From: Mycolicibacterium rhodesiae
GTDB lineage: Bacteria > Actinomycetota > Actinomycetes > Mycobacteriales > Mycobacteriaceae
Assembly: GCF_002086695.1 (NCBI RefSeq)
Contig: NZ_MVIH01000009.1
Location: forward strand, 1-64,000
DNA: 64,000 bases
Reading direction: 5' to 3'
Positions 1 to 11,227 of this stretch are shown in pieces (position 1 is the first letter of the stretch; the number at the start of each line of letters is the position of its first letter). A program made the position numbers and the translations under genes. The notes under the pieces are model-generated. The model had not been told where the DNA came from. It searched no databases and worked only from the letters and a program-made list of their open reading frames with translations.

Positions 1-1254
1 ACCGGGGGTCAGTCGGTCGCCGACCTGCTGGCCCGACTGCAGGCCAACGCCGCGCCCGGCGAGGGTGGCAGGCGGCGGGGTGGTCATTGCCGGCTGGCCG
101 GGACTCTCGACGGAATGGCGCGACCGCGGGGCGACCGGTTCCGGCGGCGGCTGCATGGCGGGTTCGGGCCGCGCCTCGGGCTGCGGTTCCGGCCGAGGCG
201 ACTCGACGGGCGCCGCCTCCTGCGGCGGGGTCCAGTGCCGGCCTCGCGGCTCGTCGACGGGTGATCCCTGCGCCGCAGCCGACGGCACGACGAAACCGTT
301 GTCTGCGTTGGCAACCCAGTTACTGCCCGGCGAACCAGGTGGCAGCCAGCGCCCGTCGGCTTCCACCGGTCGCCATTCCGCGCCCACGGGTGCCGGGCGC
401 GGCGGTTCGGGCTGAGCCGGTTCCGGCGTCAAAGCCGCGGCCGCGGCCGCGACATCGGGGTCGGGAGGCGGCGGTGCAAATGGTCGTTGCGGCTCGGCAG
501 CCGGCCCGGCGGTCTGGCCGGCGTTTTCCCACGGCCGCCGGTGCGAACCACCGGGCTCGGGTTCCGGCTCGGCGCGGCGGCGACGACGCCGCGGCGCCGA
601 CGGCTCCGGCTGCTCCGGGCGCTGCGGCTGCTCCGGTTGCGACGAGACCAGCGGTTCTTCGGGGACGTCGATGATCGGGTTCTCGGCGGTGCGGCTGGCG
701 GTGTCCTCGGGCCGGACCGGGGTGATCCGGCTGCTCTCGACACGCCCGGGCACCGGCGGCATGGTCGTCGTGTCGCGGGTCCAGTCGGCAGTCCGGTCAC
801 CCTCGAGCGCCGGCCGGTCACCCAGGTCGGCGTCGAACATCATCTCCAGGTTGGCCCGCAGCGCCGCCAACTCCGCGCGCAGCGCGGCGACCTCGTCGGC
901 GGCCTGCGCACGCAGCTCGGAGGCCAGCTCCCGGCGCAGATGCGATTCGACGCTGAGTTCGTACTCCCGCCGGGCCGAGATCTCGCGGTCGAGTTGCAGG
1001 TCATAGACCAGCTTCAGGTCGCGTGCTCGGGCGGCATCGATATCACTCTGCCTGCGATACATCACCGAGACGAATGCGCCGATCACCGCCGCCCACAGGG
1101 AGAGGATGACCGCCAGCTTCAGCAGCTCGACGCGGGTGGTGAACACCAAAGCGGAACTGGCCGCAATGGCAAGGACCAGCAACACCGTCAAGAGCAGCCA
1201 ACCCGGCCTGCGGCCGCCGCGCCTATTCTTGGCGCCGCGGGACAGAACGGTCAT
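1..1254 (-). CDS. DUF6779-type membrane/coiled-coil protein (Rv3604c-like), runs off window
   Basis: The reading frame is open from an ATG at 1254 to the window edge (418 codons, no stop seen). The N-terminus is basic, followed by two hydrophobic segments (about residues 19-38 and 45-62). Next comes a charged, coiled-coil-like stretch (about 75-130, rich in Glu/Arg/Ala/Leu) and a long Pro/Glu/Ala/Arg-rich tail. This architecture and its place below DUF3180 and folK match Rv3604c, a conserved mycobacterial membrane protein of unknown function; function is not inferred. The last ~80 bp look odd: the opposite strand reads like the expected C-terminal tail of this family (see findings), so the true 3' end may be rearranged or lie outside the window. 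Confidence 0.75.
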   Translation of the reverse strand, partial: MTVLSRGAKNRRGGRRPGWLLLTVLLVLAIAASSALVFTTRVELLKLAVILSLWAAVIGAFVSVMYRRQSDIDAARARDLKLVYDLQLDREISARREYELSVESHLRRELASELRAQAADEVAALRAELAALRANLEMMFDADLGDRPALEGDRTADWTRDTTTMPPVPGRVESSRITPVRPEDTASRTAENPIIDVPEEPLVSSQPEQPQRPEQPEPSAPRRRRRRAEPEPEPGGSHRRPWENAGQTAGPAAEPQRPFAPPPPDPDVAAAAAALTPEPAQPEPPRPAPVGAEWRPVEADGRWLPPGSPGSNWVANADNGFVVPSAAAQGSPVDEPRGRHWTPPQEAAPVESPRPEPQPEARPEPAMQPPPEPVAPRSRHSVESPGQPAMTTPPPATLAGRGVGLQSGQQVGDRLTPG

Positions 1255-1321
1255 GGGCTGACTGTACCCGGGCGATGTCCGTCCGCGTGTCGTCGAGCTG
1301 CGGCGATTCGCCGCCTTCGCA

Positions 1322-1798
1322 CTACTCCCGGGCGGCGTCCGGATCGTCGGTCGGGTCACCGGGCGAACGGCAGCAATGTTGCAGCCACAACGCCGCGACG
1401 ACGAGCGCCAGCGCACTGAGCGCGGCCACCACGGCACCCGGGGTGTCCGCGCCTGCCACCCGCAGCTCGGTACGGCGGGGCAGCAGATAAGCCAGCACGC
1501 CGACCCACCACCCGAGCATCACCGCGCCGACCCAGGTCGACGCCTTGGCCACCACCACGCTGCGCGCCACGGTGAGCGGGTGCAGCCGCCCGCCGCCGAC
1601 ACCGATCTGGCCGTCCCGGATCTTGGCCCGCACCGACACCGCCCAGGCCCCCTCGATCGCGGCGACGGCCAGCAGGGACAGCCCGGTGAACAGGGTGATC
1701 GGCGGGAAGTAGCGGTACAGAATGTGCACGAGCAGGTAGGCCAGGATCGCGACTCCGACGGCGGCGACGGTGAGATCGCGCTTACGTGTCGGGCCCAT
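1322..1798 (-). CDS. DUF3180 membrane protein (Rv3605c-like)
   Basis: A 158-residue protein with four hydrophobic segments in two hairpins (about residues 10-27, 35-50, 85-107 and 120-140), matching the DUF3180 family that follows folK in mycobacteria. Role unknown; location predicted to be the inner membrane. The ATG at 1798 overlaps the folK stop (TGATG), indicating translational coupling. A TTG one codon upstream is possible but less likely. It is the penultimate gene visible in the folate/ftsH operon. Confidence 0.85.
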   Translation of the reverse strand: MGPTRKRDLTVAAVGVAILAYLLVHILYRYFPPITLFTGLSLLAVAAIEGAWAVSVRAKIRDGQIGVGGGRLHPLTVARSVVVAKASTWVGAVMLGWWVGVLAYLLPRRTELRVAGADTPGAVVAALSALALVVAALWLQHCCRSPGDPTDDPDAARE

Positions 1799-2319
1799 CA
1801 AGCGCCCAGCCGAAGCACGAGAGGAGTCAAACGCACACCGTCGCGGTCCACCGCGTCGAGCTCGCCAAGCAGCCGGTCGACCCGCTGGCTCTTGCCGGCC
1901 ACGGTGAGTTCGGCGTCAGGGTCGACAGCCAGCCACGGCACCATCACGAAGGCCCGCAGGTGGGCCAGCGGATGCGGCAGGGTCAGGCCTTCGTCGCGGG
2001 AGAAGACCTCGGTGTCGCCGTCATGACAGGTGACGAGGTCCACGTCCAGGGTGCGCGGTCCCCACTTCTGCTCGCGGATGCGGTCGTTGGCGTTCTCCAA
2101 AGCCTGTGCGCGCCGCAACCATTCGTGGCCGTCGGCCCCGGGATCGTCGGCGACCACGACCGCGTTGAGGAACGGTCCCTGCTCGACCCCACCCCAGGCA
2201 TCGGTCTCGTAGACCGGCGACAGCGCGCGCACCATGTCACCGAGCCCGTCGACAGCGGCCTGCAGCCGCGCCATCCGGTCACCGAGATTGGAGCCGATCG
2301 ACAGCACCACGCGGGTCAC
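1798..2319 (-). CDS. folK: 6-hydroxymethyl-7,8-dihydropterin pyrophosphokinase
   Basis: This cytosolic enzyme transfers pyrophosphate from ATP to 6-hydroxymethyl-dihydropterin, producing the substrate of FolP. It opens with the family signature LSIGSNLGDR and has the catalytic-loop motif WGPRTLDVDL near residue 85 and PHP(L) near 115. Its 173 residues are normal for the family. The GTG start overlaps the folB stop (GTGA), so translation is likely coupled. In mycobacteria folB and folK are separate adjacent genes, as here. Confidence 0.95.
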   Translation of the reverse strand: MTRVVLSIGSNLGDRMARLQAAVDGLGDMVRALSPVYETDAWGGVEQGPFLNAVVVADDPGADGHEWLRRAQALENANDRIREQKWGPRTLDVDLVTCHDGDTEVFSRDEGLTLPHPLAHLRAFVMVPWLAVDPDAELTVAGKSQRVDRLLGELDAVDRDGVRLTPLVLRLGA

Positions 2320-2717
2320 AGCTCACCCCCGAGAGGAACGATCCGGCCGCGTCCACTGCGGCGGGACCGGCGCGCGACCACCGCAACGTCGGTGAACGTC
2401 AACGGGATCGGCGCGTTCGGCTTGTGCACCACAACCTCGACGGCATGCACCCGCCGGTCGTTCATCACGTCGTCGGCGATCTCGCCGGCCACCGTCTCGA
2501 TCAGGTTGCGCGCCTGGCCGCCGACGATGGCCGCCGCACGCTGGGCCAGCGTGCCGTAGTCGAAGGTGTCGGCAAGATCGTCGCTGGCGGCGGCGTCCGC
2601 GAGGTCGATCCACACGGTGATGTCAACGATGAAGTCCTGTCCGTCTCGGCGTTCGTGATCGAAGACGCCGTGGTTACCGCGAACCGTCAGGCCGCGCAGC
2701 TCGATCCGGTCAGTCAT
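2316..2717 (-). CDS. folB: Dihydroneopterin aldolase
   Basis: It converts 7,8-dihydroneopterin to 6-hydroxymethyl-dihydropterin plus glycolaldehyde in folate synthesis. The 133-residue protein begins MTDRIELRGLTVRGNHGVFD, the typical FolB start with the pterin-binding region, and carries the catalytic lysine in VVVHKPNAPIP. A longer frame continues upstream to 2804, but that part lies within folP and does not resemble the family, so the ATG at 2717 was chosen. It overlaps folP by 8 bp and folK by 4 bp. Confidence 0.95.
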   Translation of the reverse strand: MTDRIELRGLTVRGNHGVFDHERRDGQDFIVDITVWIDLADAAASDDLADTFDYGTLAQRAAAIVGGQARNLIETVAGEIADDVMNDRRVHAVEVVVHKPNAPIPLTFTDVAVVARRSRRSGRGRIVPLGGEL

Positions 2718-3564
2718 CTGCACCTGCTTGTTCGCCCCCGCCACCCCATGCTCCAGCCACTTTGAGCGCGTCCACGCTGGCGCGCACGTCATGCACCCGG
2801 ACACCCCAGGCGCCGTGGACTGCGGCCAGCGCCGAGATCACCGCGGTCGCGGTCTCGCGTCCGTCCGGCGGCCGGACGGTGCCGTCGGCGTCGGCGAGCA
2901 GCGAGCCGAGGAACCGCTTACGGGACGCACCGACCAGCACCGGGATTCCGGTCGCAACGAACTCCGGCAGCGCGTGCAGCAGTGCCCAGTTGTGCTGGGC
3001 GGTCTTGGCGAATCCCAGACCCGGGTCGATGATCAGGTTCTGCTGGTCCACACCTGCGGCGACGGCAGCCTCGACACCGGCAAGCAGGTCGTCGCGCACC
3101 TCGGTCGCCACGTTGCCGTAGTGCGGCACATCATGAGGATGCTCGGCCCGCACACTCCGCCAGTGCATCAGCACCCAGGGCACCTTGGCCTCGGCCACCA
3201 GCGGTGTCATCATCGGATCGGCCTTGCCGCCGGATACGTCGTTGACGATGCTTGCGCCGCTGTCCAGAGCGGCGGCCGCGACAGCCGCGTGCATGGTGTC
3301 GATACTCACCGTGATCCCTTGGGCGGCAAGTTCTTTGATGACGGGTATGACGCGAGCGGATTCGACTCCGGCGTCGATGCGCACCGCACCGGGGCGGGTG
3401 GACTCACCGCCGACGTCGATGATGGATGCCCCCTGGGCAGCCAGGGCCAGTCCCTGTTCGACGGCGCGGGTGGGGTCGAGATAACGCCCGCCGTCGGAAA
3501 AGGAGTCGTCGGTGACGTTGACAACTCCCATCACCAGGGTGCGCGGTGCGTGTGATTGCGTCAT
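2710..3564 (-). CDS. folP: Dihydropteroate synthase
   Basis: It condenses p-aminobenzoate with dihydropterin pyrophosphate to dihydropteroate and is the target of sulfonamides. Visible signatures are MGVVNVTDDSFSDGG at the N-terminus, DVGGESTRPG near residue 50, the DPGLGFAKT loop near 180 and the GASRKRFLG loop near 217, consistent with a functional FolP1-type TIM barrel. 284 residues. The ATG overlaps the folE stop by ATGA. The full set of active-site loops argues against the inactive FolP2 paralogue. Confidence 0.96.
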   Translation of the reverse strand: MTQSHAPRTLVMGVVNVTDDSFSDGGRYLDPTRAVEQGLALAAQGASIIDVGGESTRPGAVRIDAGVESARVIPVIKELAAQGITVSIDTMHAAVAAAALDSGASIVNDVSGGKADPMMTPLVAEAKVPWVLMHWRSVRAEHPHDVPHYGNVATEVRDDLLAGVEAAVAAGVDQQNLIIDPGLGFAKTAQHNWALLHALPEFVATGIPVLVGASRKRFLGSLLADADGTVRPPDGRETATAVISALAAVHGAWGVRVHDVRASVDALKVAGAWGGGGEQAGADD

Positions 3565-4180
3565 TTACGCAAGATGAGATCCAGCGCCTCGGATCGCGAT
3601 GCATGGTCGGACTTGAACTGTCCGCGGACCGCCGACGTCGTCGTGCTGGCACCGGGCTTGCGCACCCCGCGCATCGCCATGCACAGGTGCTCGGCCTCGA
3701 TCACGACGATCACCCCGCGCGGCTTGAGCTTGCGCATCACAGCATCGGCGATCTGGGTGGTCAGCCGCTCCTGCACCTGGGGGCGCTTGGCGTACAGATC
3801 GACCACGCGGGCCAGCTTCGACAGTCCGGTCACCCGGCCGTCCTCGCCAGGGATATAGCCGACGTGCGCAACACCGTGGAACGCCACCAGGTGATGCTCG
3901 CAGGTCGAGTACATCGGGATGTCCTTCACGAGCACGAGTTCGTCGTGTTGCTCGTCGAAGGTGGTGTCCAACACCGCGTCCGGATCGGTGTACAGCCCGG
4001 AGAACATCTCTTGGAAAGCCCGCGCGACCCGCGCCGGGGTGTCCTGCAGACCGTGCCGATCGGGATCCTCACCCACCGCGAGCAGCAGCTCACGAACAGC
4101 TGCCTCGGCGCGGCACTGATCGAACACGGGGGCCTCCAGCGTGCTCGCGTCGGGCTGCGGCATCGAAGCTCCGTTCGTCA

Positions 4181-4181
<1 letters not shown>
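3561..4181 (-). CDS. folE: GTP cyclohydrolase I
   Basis: It converts GTP to dihydroneopterin triphosphate, the first step of pterin and folate synthesis. It shows the zinc-site region STCEHHLVAFHG and the second Cys in AEHLCMAMRGV, the GLSKLARVV helix and the C-terminal SEALDLI. The 206-residue length is typical. The ATG overlaps the ftsH stop (TGATG), so the folate genes are read through from ftsH. This order (ftsH-folE-folP-folB-folK) is standard in mycobacteria. Confidence 0.96.
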
Positions 4182-6511
<2,330 letters not shown>

Positions 6512-6584
6512 CAAGCATCGGCCGTTTCGGCCCGGTCCTTCCGATATGCGCAGCTGGGATAGTTCAGGCTACCGCTAGGACAAC

Positions 6585-6600
6585 GTGGGCAAGTGCCCAC
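6585..6600. promoter_or_regulatory. Inverted repeat between divergent ftsH and ephA
   Basis: Six-base arms GTGGGC/GCCCAC separated by 4 nt lie in the intergenic region between the ftsH and ephA starts. This could be an operator or a short hairpin. No cognate regulator is evident nearby. Confidence 0.35.
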
Positions 6601-6685
6601 AGGGTTTCCGTCAGCGTTTGGTAGCTGTTCGCTATGCGCCGAACCGACACTTCCGGGCTGCCCGAAGCTGTGCTTGGCTGGCACG

Positions 6686-7585
6686 GTGCTCGCTTCGACC
6701 GAACGGTTAGTCGACGTCGACGGCGTGCGGTTACGGGTGCTTGAAGCCGGTGAGCGGGGTGCGCCCGTTGTGGTGCTGGCGCACGGCTTCCCCGAGCTGG
6801 CGTACTCGTGGCGACATCAGATCCCCGTCCTCGCCGAAGCCGGCTACCACGTGCTGGCACCCGATCAGCGCGGCTACGGCGGATCGTCGGCACCCGAGGC
6901 TGTCGAGGCCTACGACATCCACCGCCTCACCGGCGACCTGGTGGCATTGCTCGACTCGGAAGTCGGCGGCGGCGCCGCCCGGGCGGTGTTCATCGGTCAC
7001 GACTGGGGCGCGATGGTGGTGTGGCACACCGCGCTGCTGCATCCGGACCGGGTCCGGGCGGTCGCAGGACTGAGTGTGCCGCCGATCCCCCGAGCGCGGA
7101 GCCGGCCCACCGAGCGGTGGCGGGAGAAGTTCGGCGAGGACTTCTATATGTTGCGGTTCCAGGAGCCCGGCAAGGCCGACGCCGAGATGGCCGCCGATGT
7201 GGCGGCCACCATGCGCGACATGTTCGCCGACTTGTCCCCGTCGGCGCGCCCCGGGTGGATCAGCGACGCTGAGTTCGATCACTACGTCGCCGAGTTCGGC
7301 AGGACGGGATTCACCGGCGCGCTGAACTGGTACCGCAACTACGACCGCAACTGGGAGTCGACGCCCCAGCTCGCCGACGCGCACATCACCGTGCCGGCGC
7401 TGTTCATCGGCGGCACCGACGATCCGATCGCGCCGACGATGAATCCGGCCCGCGCCCGCGAGGTGGTGGCCGGGCCGTACACCGAGCGGTGGATCGACGG
7501 CGCCGGGCACTGGGTGCAGCAGGAGCGCCCCGACGAGGTGAACCGAATGTTGTTGGAATTTCTACGCGAAGTGGAGTCGTCATGA
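6686..7585 (+). CDS. ephA: Epoxide hydrolase, alpha/beta fold (EphA-like)
   Basis: It is predicted to hydrolyse epoxides to diols in the cytosol. Visible features are the oxyanion motif HGFPE, the nucleophile Asp in GHDWGAMV, a ring-opening Tyr candidate in the cap region (NWYRNYDRNW), the acid in GGTDDPIAP and the catalytic His in GAGHWVQQE. The frame is open further upstream to 6593, but the GTG at 6686 (MLASTERLVDV) fits family length (299 aa). Its stop overlaps the next gene by ATGA, forming an ephA-monooxygenase pair as in Rv3617-Rv3618. The physiological substrate is unknown. Confidence 0.88.
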   Translation: MLASTERLVDVDGVRLRVLEAGERGAPVVVLAHGFPELAYSWRHQIPVLAEAGYHVLAPDQRGYGGSSAPEAVEAYDIHRLTGDLVALLDSEVGGGAARAVFIGHDWGAMVVWHTALLHPDRVRAVAGLSVPPIPRARSRPTERWREKFGEDFYMLRFQEPGKADAEMAADVAATMRDMFADLSPSARPGWISDAEFDHYVAEFGRTGFTGALNWYRNYDRNWESTPQLADAHITVPALFIGGTDDPIAPTMNPARAREVVAGPYTERWIDGAGHWVQQERPDEVNRMLLEFLREVESS

Positions 7586-8763
7586 CGGGCAAGCCGCTGA
7601 ACTTCGGAGTGTTCATCACGCCGTTTCATCCGGTAGGCCAATCCCCAACCGTCGCATTGGAATACGACCTGGAGCGGACGGTCGCACTGGACCGGCTCGG
7701 GTTCGACGAGGCGTGGTTCGGCGAACACCACTCCGGCGGGTACGAATTGATCGCCTGCCCGGAGGTGTTCATCGCCGCCGCCGCCGAGCGCACCAAGCAC
7801 ATCCGGCTGGGCACCGGTGTGGTGTCGCTGCCGTACCACCACCCGCTCATGGTGGCCGACCGTTGGGTGCTGCTCGACCATCTGACGCGGGGCCGGGTGA
7901 TGTTCGGCACCGGACCCGGCGCCCTGCCGTCGGACGCATACATGATGGGCATCGATCCGGTGGAGCAGCGGCGGATGATGCAGGAATCTCTCGAGGCGAT
8001 CCTGGCGCTGTTCCGCGCCGGGCCCGACGAGCGGATCGATCGGCACTCGGACTGGTTCACGTTGCGCGACGCCCAGCTGCACATCCGGCCCTACACCTGG
8101 CCGTATCCGGAAATCTCCACGGCGGCAATGGTTTCCCCGTCGGGTCCGCGACTGGCCGGGCAGCTGGGGACCTCGCTGCTGTCGCTGTCGATGTCGGTGC
8201 CCGGCGGGTATGCGGCATTGGAGGACGCCTGGGGTGTCGTCGTCGATCAGGCCGCCAAGGCCGGCAGGCCCGAACCCGATCGCTCGTCGTGGCGGGTGCT
8301 GGGGATCATGCATCTGGCCGACACCCGGGAGCAGGCGATCGACGATTGCACGTACGGGCTGCAGGATTTCGCAAACTATTTCGGCGCTGCCGGGTTCGTG
8401 CCGCTGTCCAACGACATCGAGGCCGCCGAGCAATCCCCGCGACAGTTCGTCGCCGACTACGCCGCCGGAGGCAACTGCTGCATCGGCACACCCGACGATG
8501 CCATCGCCTACATCACCGATCTGCTGGACCGCTCGGGCGGGTTCGGCACGTTCCTCCTGCTCGGCCACGACTGGGCCGACCCTGCGGCCACGTATCACTC
8601 GTATGAGTTGTTCGCGCGAAAGGTCATGCCGCACTTCAAGGGACAGCTTCAGGCCCCGCGGGCGTCGCACGACTGGGCGCAGCACAAACGCAACGATCTG
8701 TTCGGCCGCGCCGGTGAGGCGATCATGAAGGCCATCGGCGAACACGCGGGCGAGCAGAGTTAG
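7582..8763 (+). CDS. LLM-class flavin-dependent monooxygenase (Rv3618-like)
   Basis: A bacterial-luciferase-like TIM-barrel oxidoreductase of 393 residues. It has the family opening NFGVFITPF, the AWFGEHH motif near residue 50, GTGVVSLPYHHP near 80 and the GRVMFGTGPG loop. It presumably uses reduced flavin (FMNH2 or F420) and O2; which cofactor cannot be told from the sequence. The ATG overlaps the ephA stop, so the two are co-translated. The pairing suggests an oxidise-then-hydrolyse step, which is inference only. Confidence 0.85.
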   Translation: MTGKPLNFGVFITPFHPVGQSPTVALEYDLERTVALDRLGFDEAWFGEHHSGGYELIACPEVFIAAAAERTKHIRLGTGVVSLPYHHPLMVADRWVLLDHLTRGRVMFGTGPGALPSDAYMMGIDPVEQRRMMQESLEAILALFRAGPDERIDRHSDWFTLRDAQLHIRPYTWPYPEISTAAMVSPSGPRLAGQLGTSLLSLSMSVPGGYAALEDAWGVVVDQAAKAGRPEPDRSSWRVLGIMHLADTREQAIDDCTYGLQDFANYFGAAGFVPLSNDIEAAEQSPRQFVADYAAGGNCCIGTPDDAIAYITDLLDRSGGFGTFLLLGHDWADPAATYHSYELFARKVMPHFKGQLQAPRASHDWAQHKRNDLFGRAGEAIMKAIGEHAGEQS

Positions 8764-8775
8764 ACCGCTTTGCAT

Positions 8776-8832
8776 CGAGATTGAACTGACGCAGACGTTT
8801 ACTCGCACTTCGTCTGCGTGGCTTCAATCTCG
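8776..8832. repeat. Long near-perfect inverted repeat
   Basis: Arms of 22 bp (8776-8797 and 8811-8832) pair at 19 positions around a 13-nt loop; the outer arm reads CGAGATTGAA and the inner arm ACGCAGACG. It lies between two co-directional genes. No T-tract follows on the plus strand, so it is not a canonical intrinsic terminator. It may be a dispersed intergenic repeat or an RNA-processing or termination hairpin. Confidence 0.7.
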
Positions 8833-8898
8833 CGGCCCGAGGCCGAGGTGCGGCCGGGCCATGCCAAAAACCTGGGCCGCCACGCTACGGTGTCTCCC

Positions 8899-9618
8899 AT
8901 GCCCATCGCCGGACGTCGCGTCGCTGTCGCACTGGCCTCGGCGGCCACCGCCGCCGCAGTCCTCACCGGCTGCGACTCCGCACCCGCGGTGCCCGCCAAT
9001 CCGCGGCAGGTCACCGTCGTCGGTTCCGGCGATGTGAAGGGCGTGCCCGACACGCTGACCGCCGACGTGAGCGTCGAGGCAGCCGCAGCCGACGTCACCA
9101 CGGCGATGAATCAGGCCAACGACCGCCAGAACGCGGTACTCAACGCGCTCAACGCCAGCGGCATCGACACCAAAGACATCAGTACCACCGGAGTCAGCCT
9201 GCAGCCCCAGTACGGCGACAACTCGGTGATCACCGGCTACCGGGCGAGCAACTCGATCCAGATCAAGATCCGCAAGCTCGACACGGCCTCGCAGGTGCTG
9301 GCCAACATCGTCAGCGCCGGCGGTGACGCCACCCGGATCAACTCGGTCAGCTACTCGATCGAGGACGACTCCAAGCTGGTCGGCGATGCCAGGGCGCGGG
9401 CGTTCAACGACGCCAAGCAGCGGGCACAGCAGTACGCCGACCTGTCCGGGCTGTCGCTGGGCAAGATCATCTCGATCTCCGAAGCACCCGGCGGCACACC
9501 CCCGACTCCCCCGGTTCCGATGCCCGCACCCCGCGGCGCGATGGCCAGTTCGGTTCCGCTGGCACCCGGCCAGCAGACCGTGAGTTTCTCGGTGACCGCG
9601 GTCTGGGAGCTCAGCTAG
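8899..9618 (+). CDS. lpqG: SIMPL-domain lipoprotein LpqG
   Basis: A 239-residue exported lipoprotein. The N-terminal signal (RR, hydrophobic stretch) ends in the lipobox LTGC, so it is predicted to be anchored on the outer face of the cytoplasmic membrane. The rest is a SIMPL/DUF541 domain (about residues 40-235) with typical alternation of short strands and a helix-rich middle. The ATG at 8899 is directly before the signal peptide; the longer frame back to 8818 would enter the upstream hairpin. Rv3623 (LpqG) is the orthologue by synteny. Biochemical role is unknown. Confidence 0.88.
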   Translation: MPIAGRRVAVALASAATAAAVLTGCDSAPAVPANPRQVTVVGSGDVKGVPDTLTADVSVEAAAADVTTAMNQANDRQNAVLNALNASGIDTKDISTTGVSLQPQYGDNSVITGYRASNSIQIKIRKLDTASQVLANIVSAGGDATRINSVSYSIEDDSKLVGDARARAFNDAKQRAQQYADLSGLSLGKIISISEAPGGTPPTPPVPMPAPRGAMASSVPLAPGQQTVSFSVTAVWELS

Positions 9619-9662
9619 CGGCACCGAGATCGACGAAATGGCGCCGACGACTCGCGCGGGGG

Positions 9663-10232
9663 CTAGACCTGATACACCTTCGGCTCGAGCGTGCCGATGA
9701 AGGGCAGATCGCGGTAGCGCTCGGCGTAGTCCAGGCCGTAGCCGACCACGAACTCGTTGGGGATGTCGAAACCGACGTATTCGATGTCGACATCGGCGCG
9801 TACCGCGTCGGGTTTGCGCAGCAGCGTGCACACCCGCAGCGATTTGGGATGCCGGGTGGCCAGGTTGCGCAGCAGCCACGACAGCGTCAGCCCGGAGTCC
9901 ACGATGTCCTCCACGATCAGCACGTCGCGGTCATGGATGTCGCGGTCGAGATCCTTCAGGATCCGGACCACCCCGGACGACGACGTCGACGATCCGTACG
10001 AGCTGACCGCCATGAACTCCAGCTGCGTGGGCAACGGGATCGCGCGGGCGAGGTCGGTGACGAACATCACCGCGCCTTTGAGGACGGTGAGCAGCAGCAG
10101 ATCTTGACCGTTCAGCGAATCGGCGTAGTCGCGGGCCACTGACGCCGCCAGCTCAGCAGTCCGGGTGTGAATCTGCTCTTGTGACAACAAGACCGATTTG
10201 ATGTCCCCGGGATACAGCTCGTGCGCCGACAC
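9663..10232 (-). CDS. hpt: Hypoxanthine-guanine phosphoribosyltransferase
   Basis: A purine salvage enzyme making IMP/GMP from hypoxanthine/guanine and PRPP. Signatures: LKGAVMFVTDLARA, FMAVSSYGSSTSSSG, the PRPP motif VLIVEDIVDSG, and LLRKPDAV. The gene follows tilS with the same order as Rv3625c-Rv3624c. Start is uncertain: GTG at 10232 or at 10238; the frame is also open into tilS. The protein is 189 aa from 10232. Confidence 0.94.
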   Translation of the reverse strand: MSAHELYPGDIKSVLLSQEQIHTRTAELAASVARDYADSLNGQDLLLLTVLKGAVMFVTDLARAIPLPTQLEFMAVSSYGSSTSSSGVVRILKDLDRDIHDRDVLIVEDIVDSGLTLSWLLRNLATRHPKSLRVCTLLRKPDAVRADVDIEYVGFDIPNEFVVGYGLDYAERYRDLPFIGTLEPKVYQV

Positions 10233-10270
10233 GTCCACACTGTGCCACGAGCAAGGCCTGACGACCAATC

Positions 10271-11227
10271 TCACACCGGTTGCGTGTACATCACCAGCCT
10301 GCCGTCGCGGCGGGCGGCGAACAATCGTTGCTGCCGAAGTTCCGAGCCGACCGCCACTCCGCCCTGCCCGTGCCAAGCGGTGACCAGGGCGTCCACCGCG
10401 CGGATCTGCTTATCGGTGAGGTTGGTCGCGCCGCCGTCCAGTAGCCAGCCGCGGATCACCCGTCGCCGCACAGCGGTGGGCAGGGCGGTCAGCGCGGTGA
10501 CCGCGACGCTGTCGCCGGTGTCGCCGAGGGCGTCGACCGCGAGGGCATCCAAAGCGTCGGTGTCCTCCCGCAGCGCGGCCGCGGTGCGGGCCAGCGCCTC
10601 GGCAACACCGCCGCCGAGCACGTCTTCGAGCAGCGGCAGCACCTCGGTGCGCAGCCGGACCCGGGTGAACCGGGTGTCGTGATTGTGCGGGTCGTCCCAC
10701 GGGGTGAACCCCAGCTCGGCGCACGCGGCGTGGGTGACGGCGCGGCGCACCCCCAGCAGCGGCCGGTACCAGGGCGGGTCGCAGGCCCGCATGCCGGCGA
10801 TCGACCGCGGTCCCGAACCGCGGCCCAGCCCCAGCAGCACGGTCTCGGCCTGGTCGTCGAGAGTGTGCGCGAGCAGTACCGGCGCTTCGGCGCGCGCCGC
10901 GTCCAGCGCGGCGTAGCGCGCGACGCGTGCGGCGGCCTCCGGACCGCCGTCGGCGCCGACCTGCACCCGCAACACCCGGGCGTCCACGCAGCCGAGGTCG
11001 TGCGCCTGCCTGCGTGCGGTCTCCGCGACCTGCTCGGAGCCGGGCTGCAGACCGTGGTCGACGATCAGGGCGGTGGTCGGCAGCGCCGCGGCGGCCGCCG
11101 CCGTCAGCGCCAGGGAGTCCGGTCCACCGGACAGCGCGACGCACCAGGACGTCGCGCCGGGCAGGTGCTCGGTCGCGAAGCCGGCCACGCCGGCCCGCAG
11201 CGCGGCTACAGCACCCGGTCGATCCAC
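10271..11227 (-). CDS. tilS: tRNA(Ile)-lysidine synthetase
   Basis: It modifies C34 of the minor tRNA-Ile(CAU) to lysidine using ATP. The N-terminal N-type PP-loop ATPase domain contains SGGPDS; downstream are LLAHTLDDQAETVLLGLGRGSG and RPLLGVRR, and a smaller C-terminal substrate-binding part. The GTG at 11227 (MDRPGAVAALR) matches mycobacterial TilS/MesJ N-termini and overlaps the preceding zincin gene by 22 bp. 318 aa. Confidence 0.93.
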   Translation of the reverse strand: MDRPGAVAALRAGVAGFATEHLPGATSWCVALSGGPDSLALTAAAAAALPTTALIVDHGLQPGSEQVAETARRQAHDLGCVDARVLRVQVGADGGPEAAARVARYAALDAARAEAPVLLAHTLDDQAETVLLGLGRGSGPRSIAGMRACDPPWYRPLLGVRRAVTHAACAELGFTPWDDPHNHDTRFTRVRLRTEVLPLLEDVLGGGVAEALARTAAALREDTDALDALAVDALGDTGDSVAVTALTALPTAVRRRVIRGWLLDGGATNLTDKQIRAVDALVTAWHGQGGVAVGSELRQQRLFAARRDGRLVMYTQPV

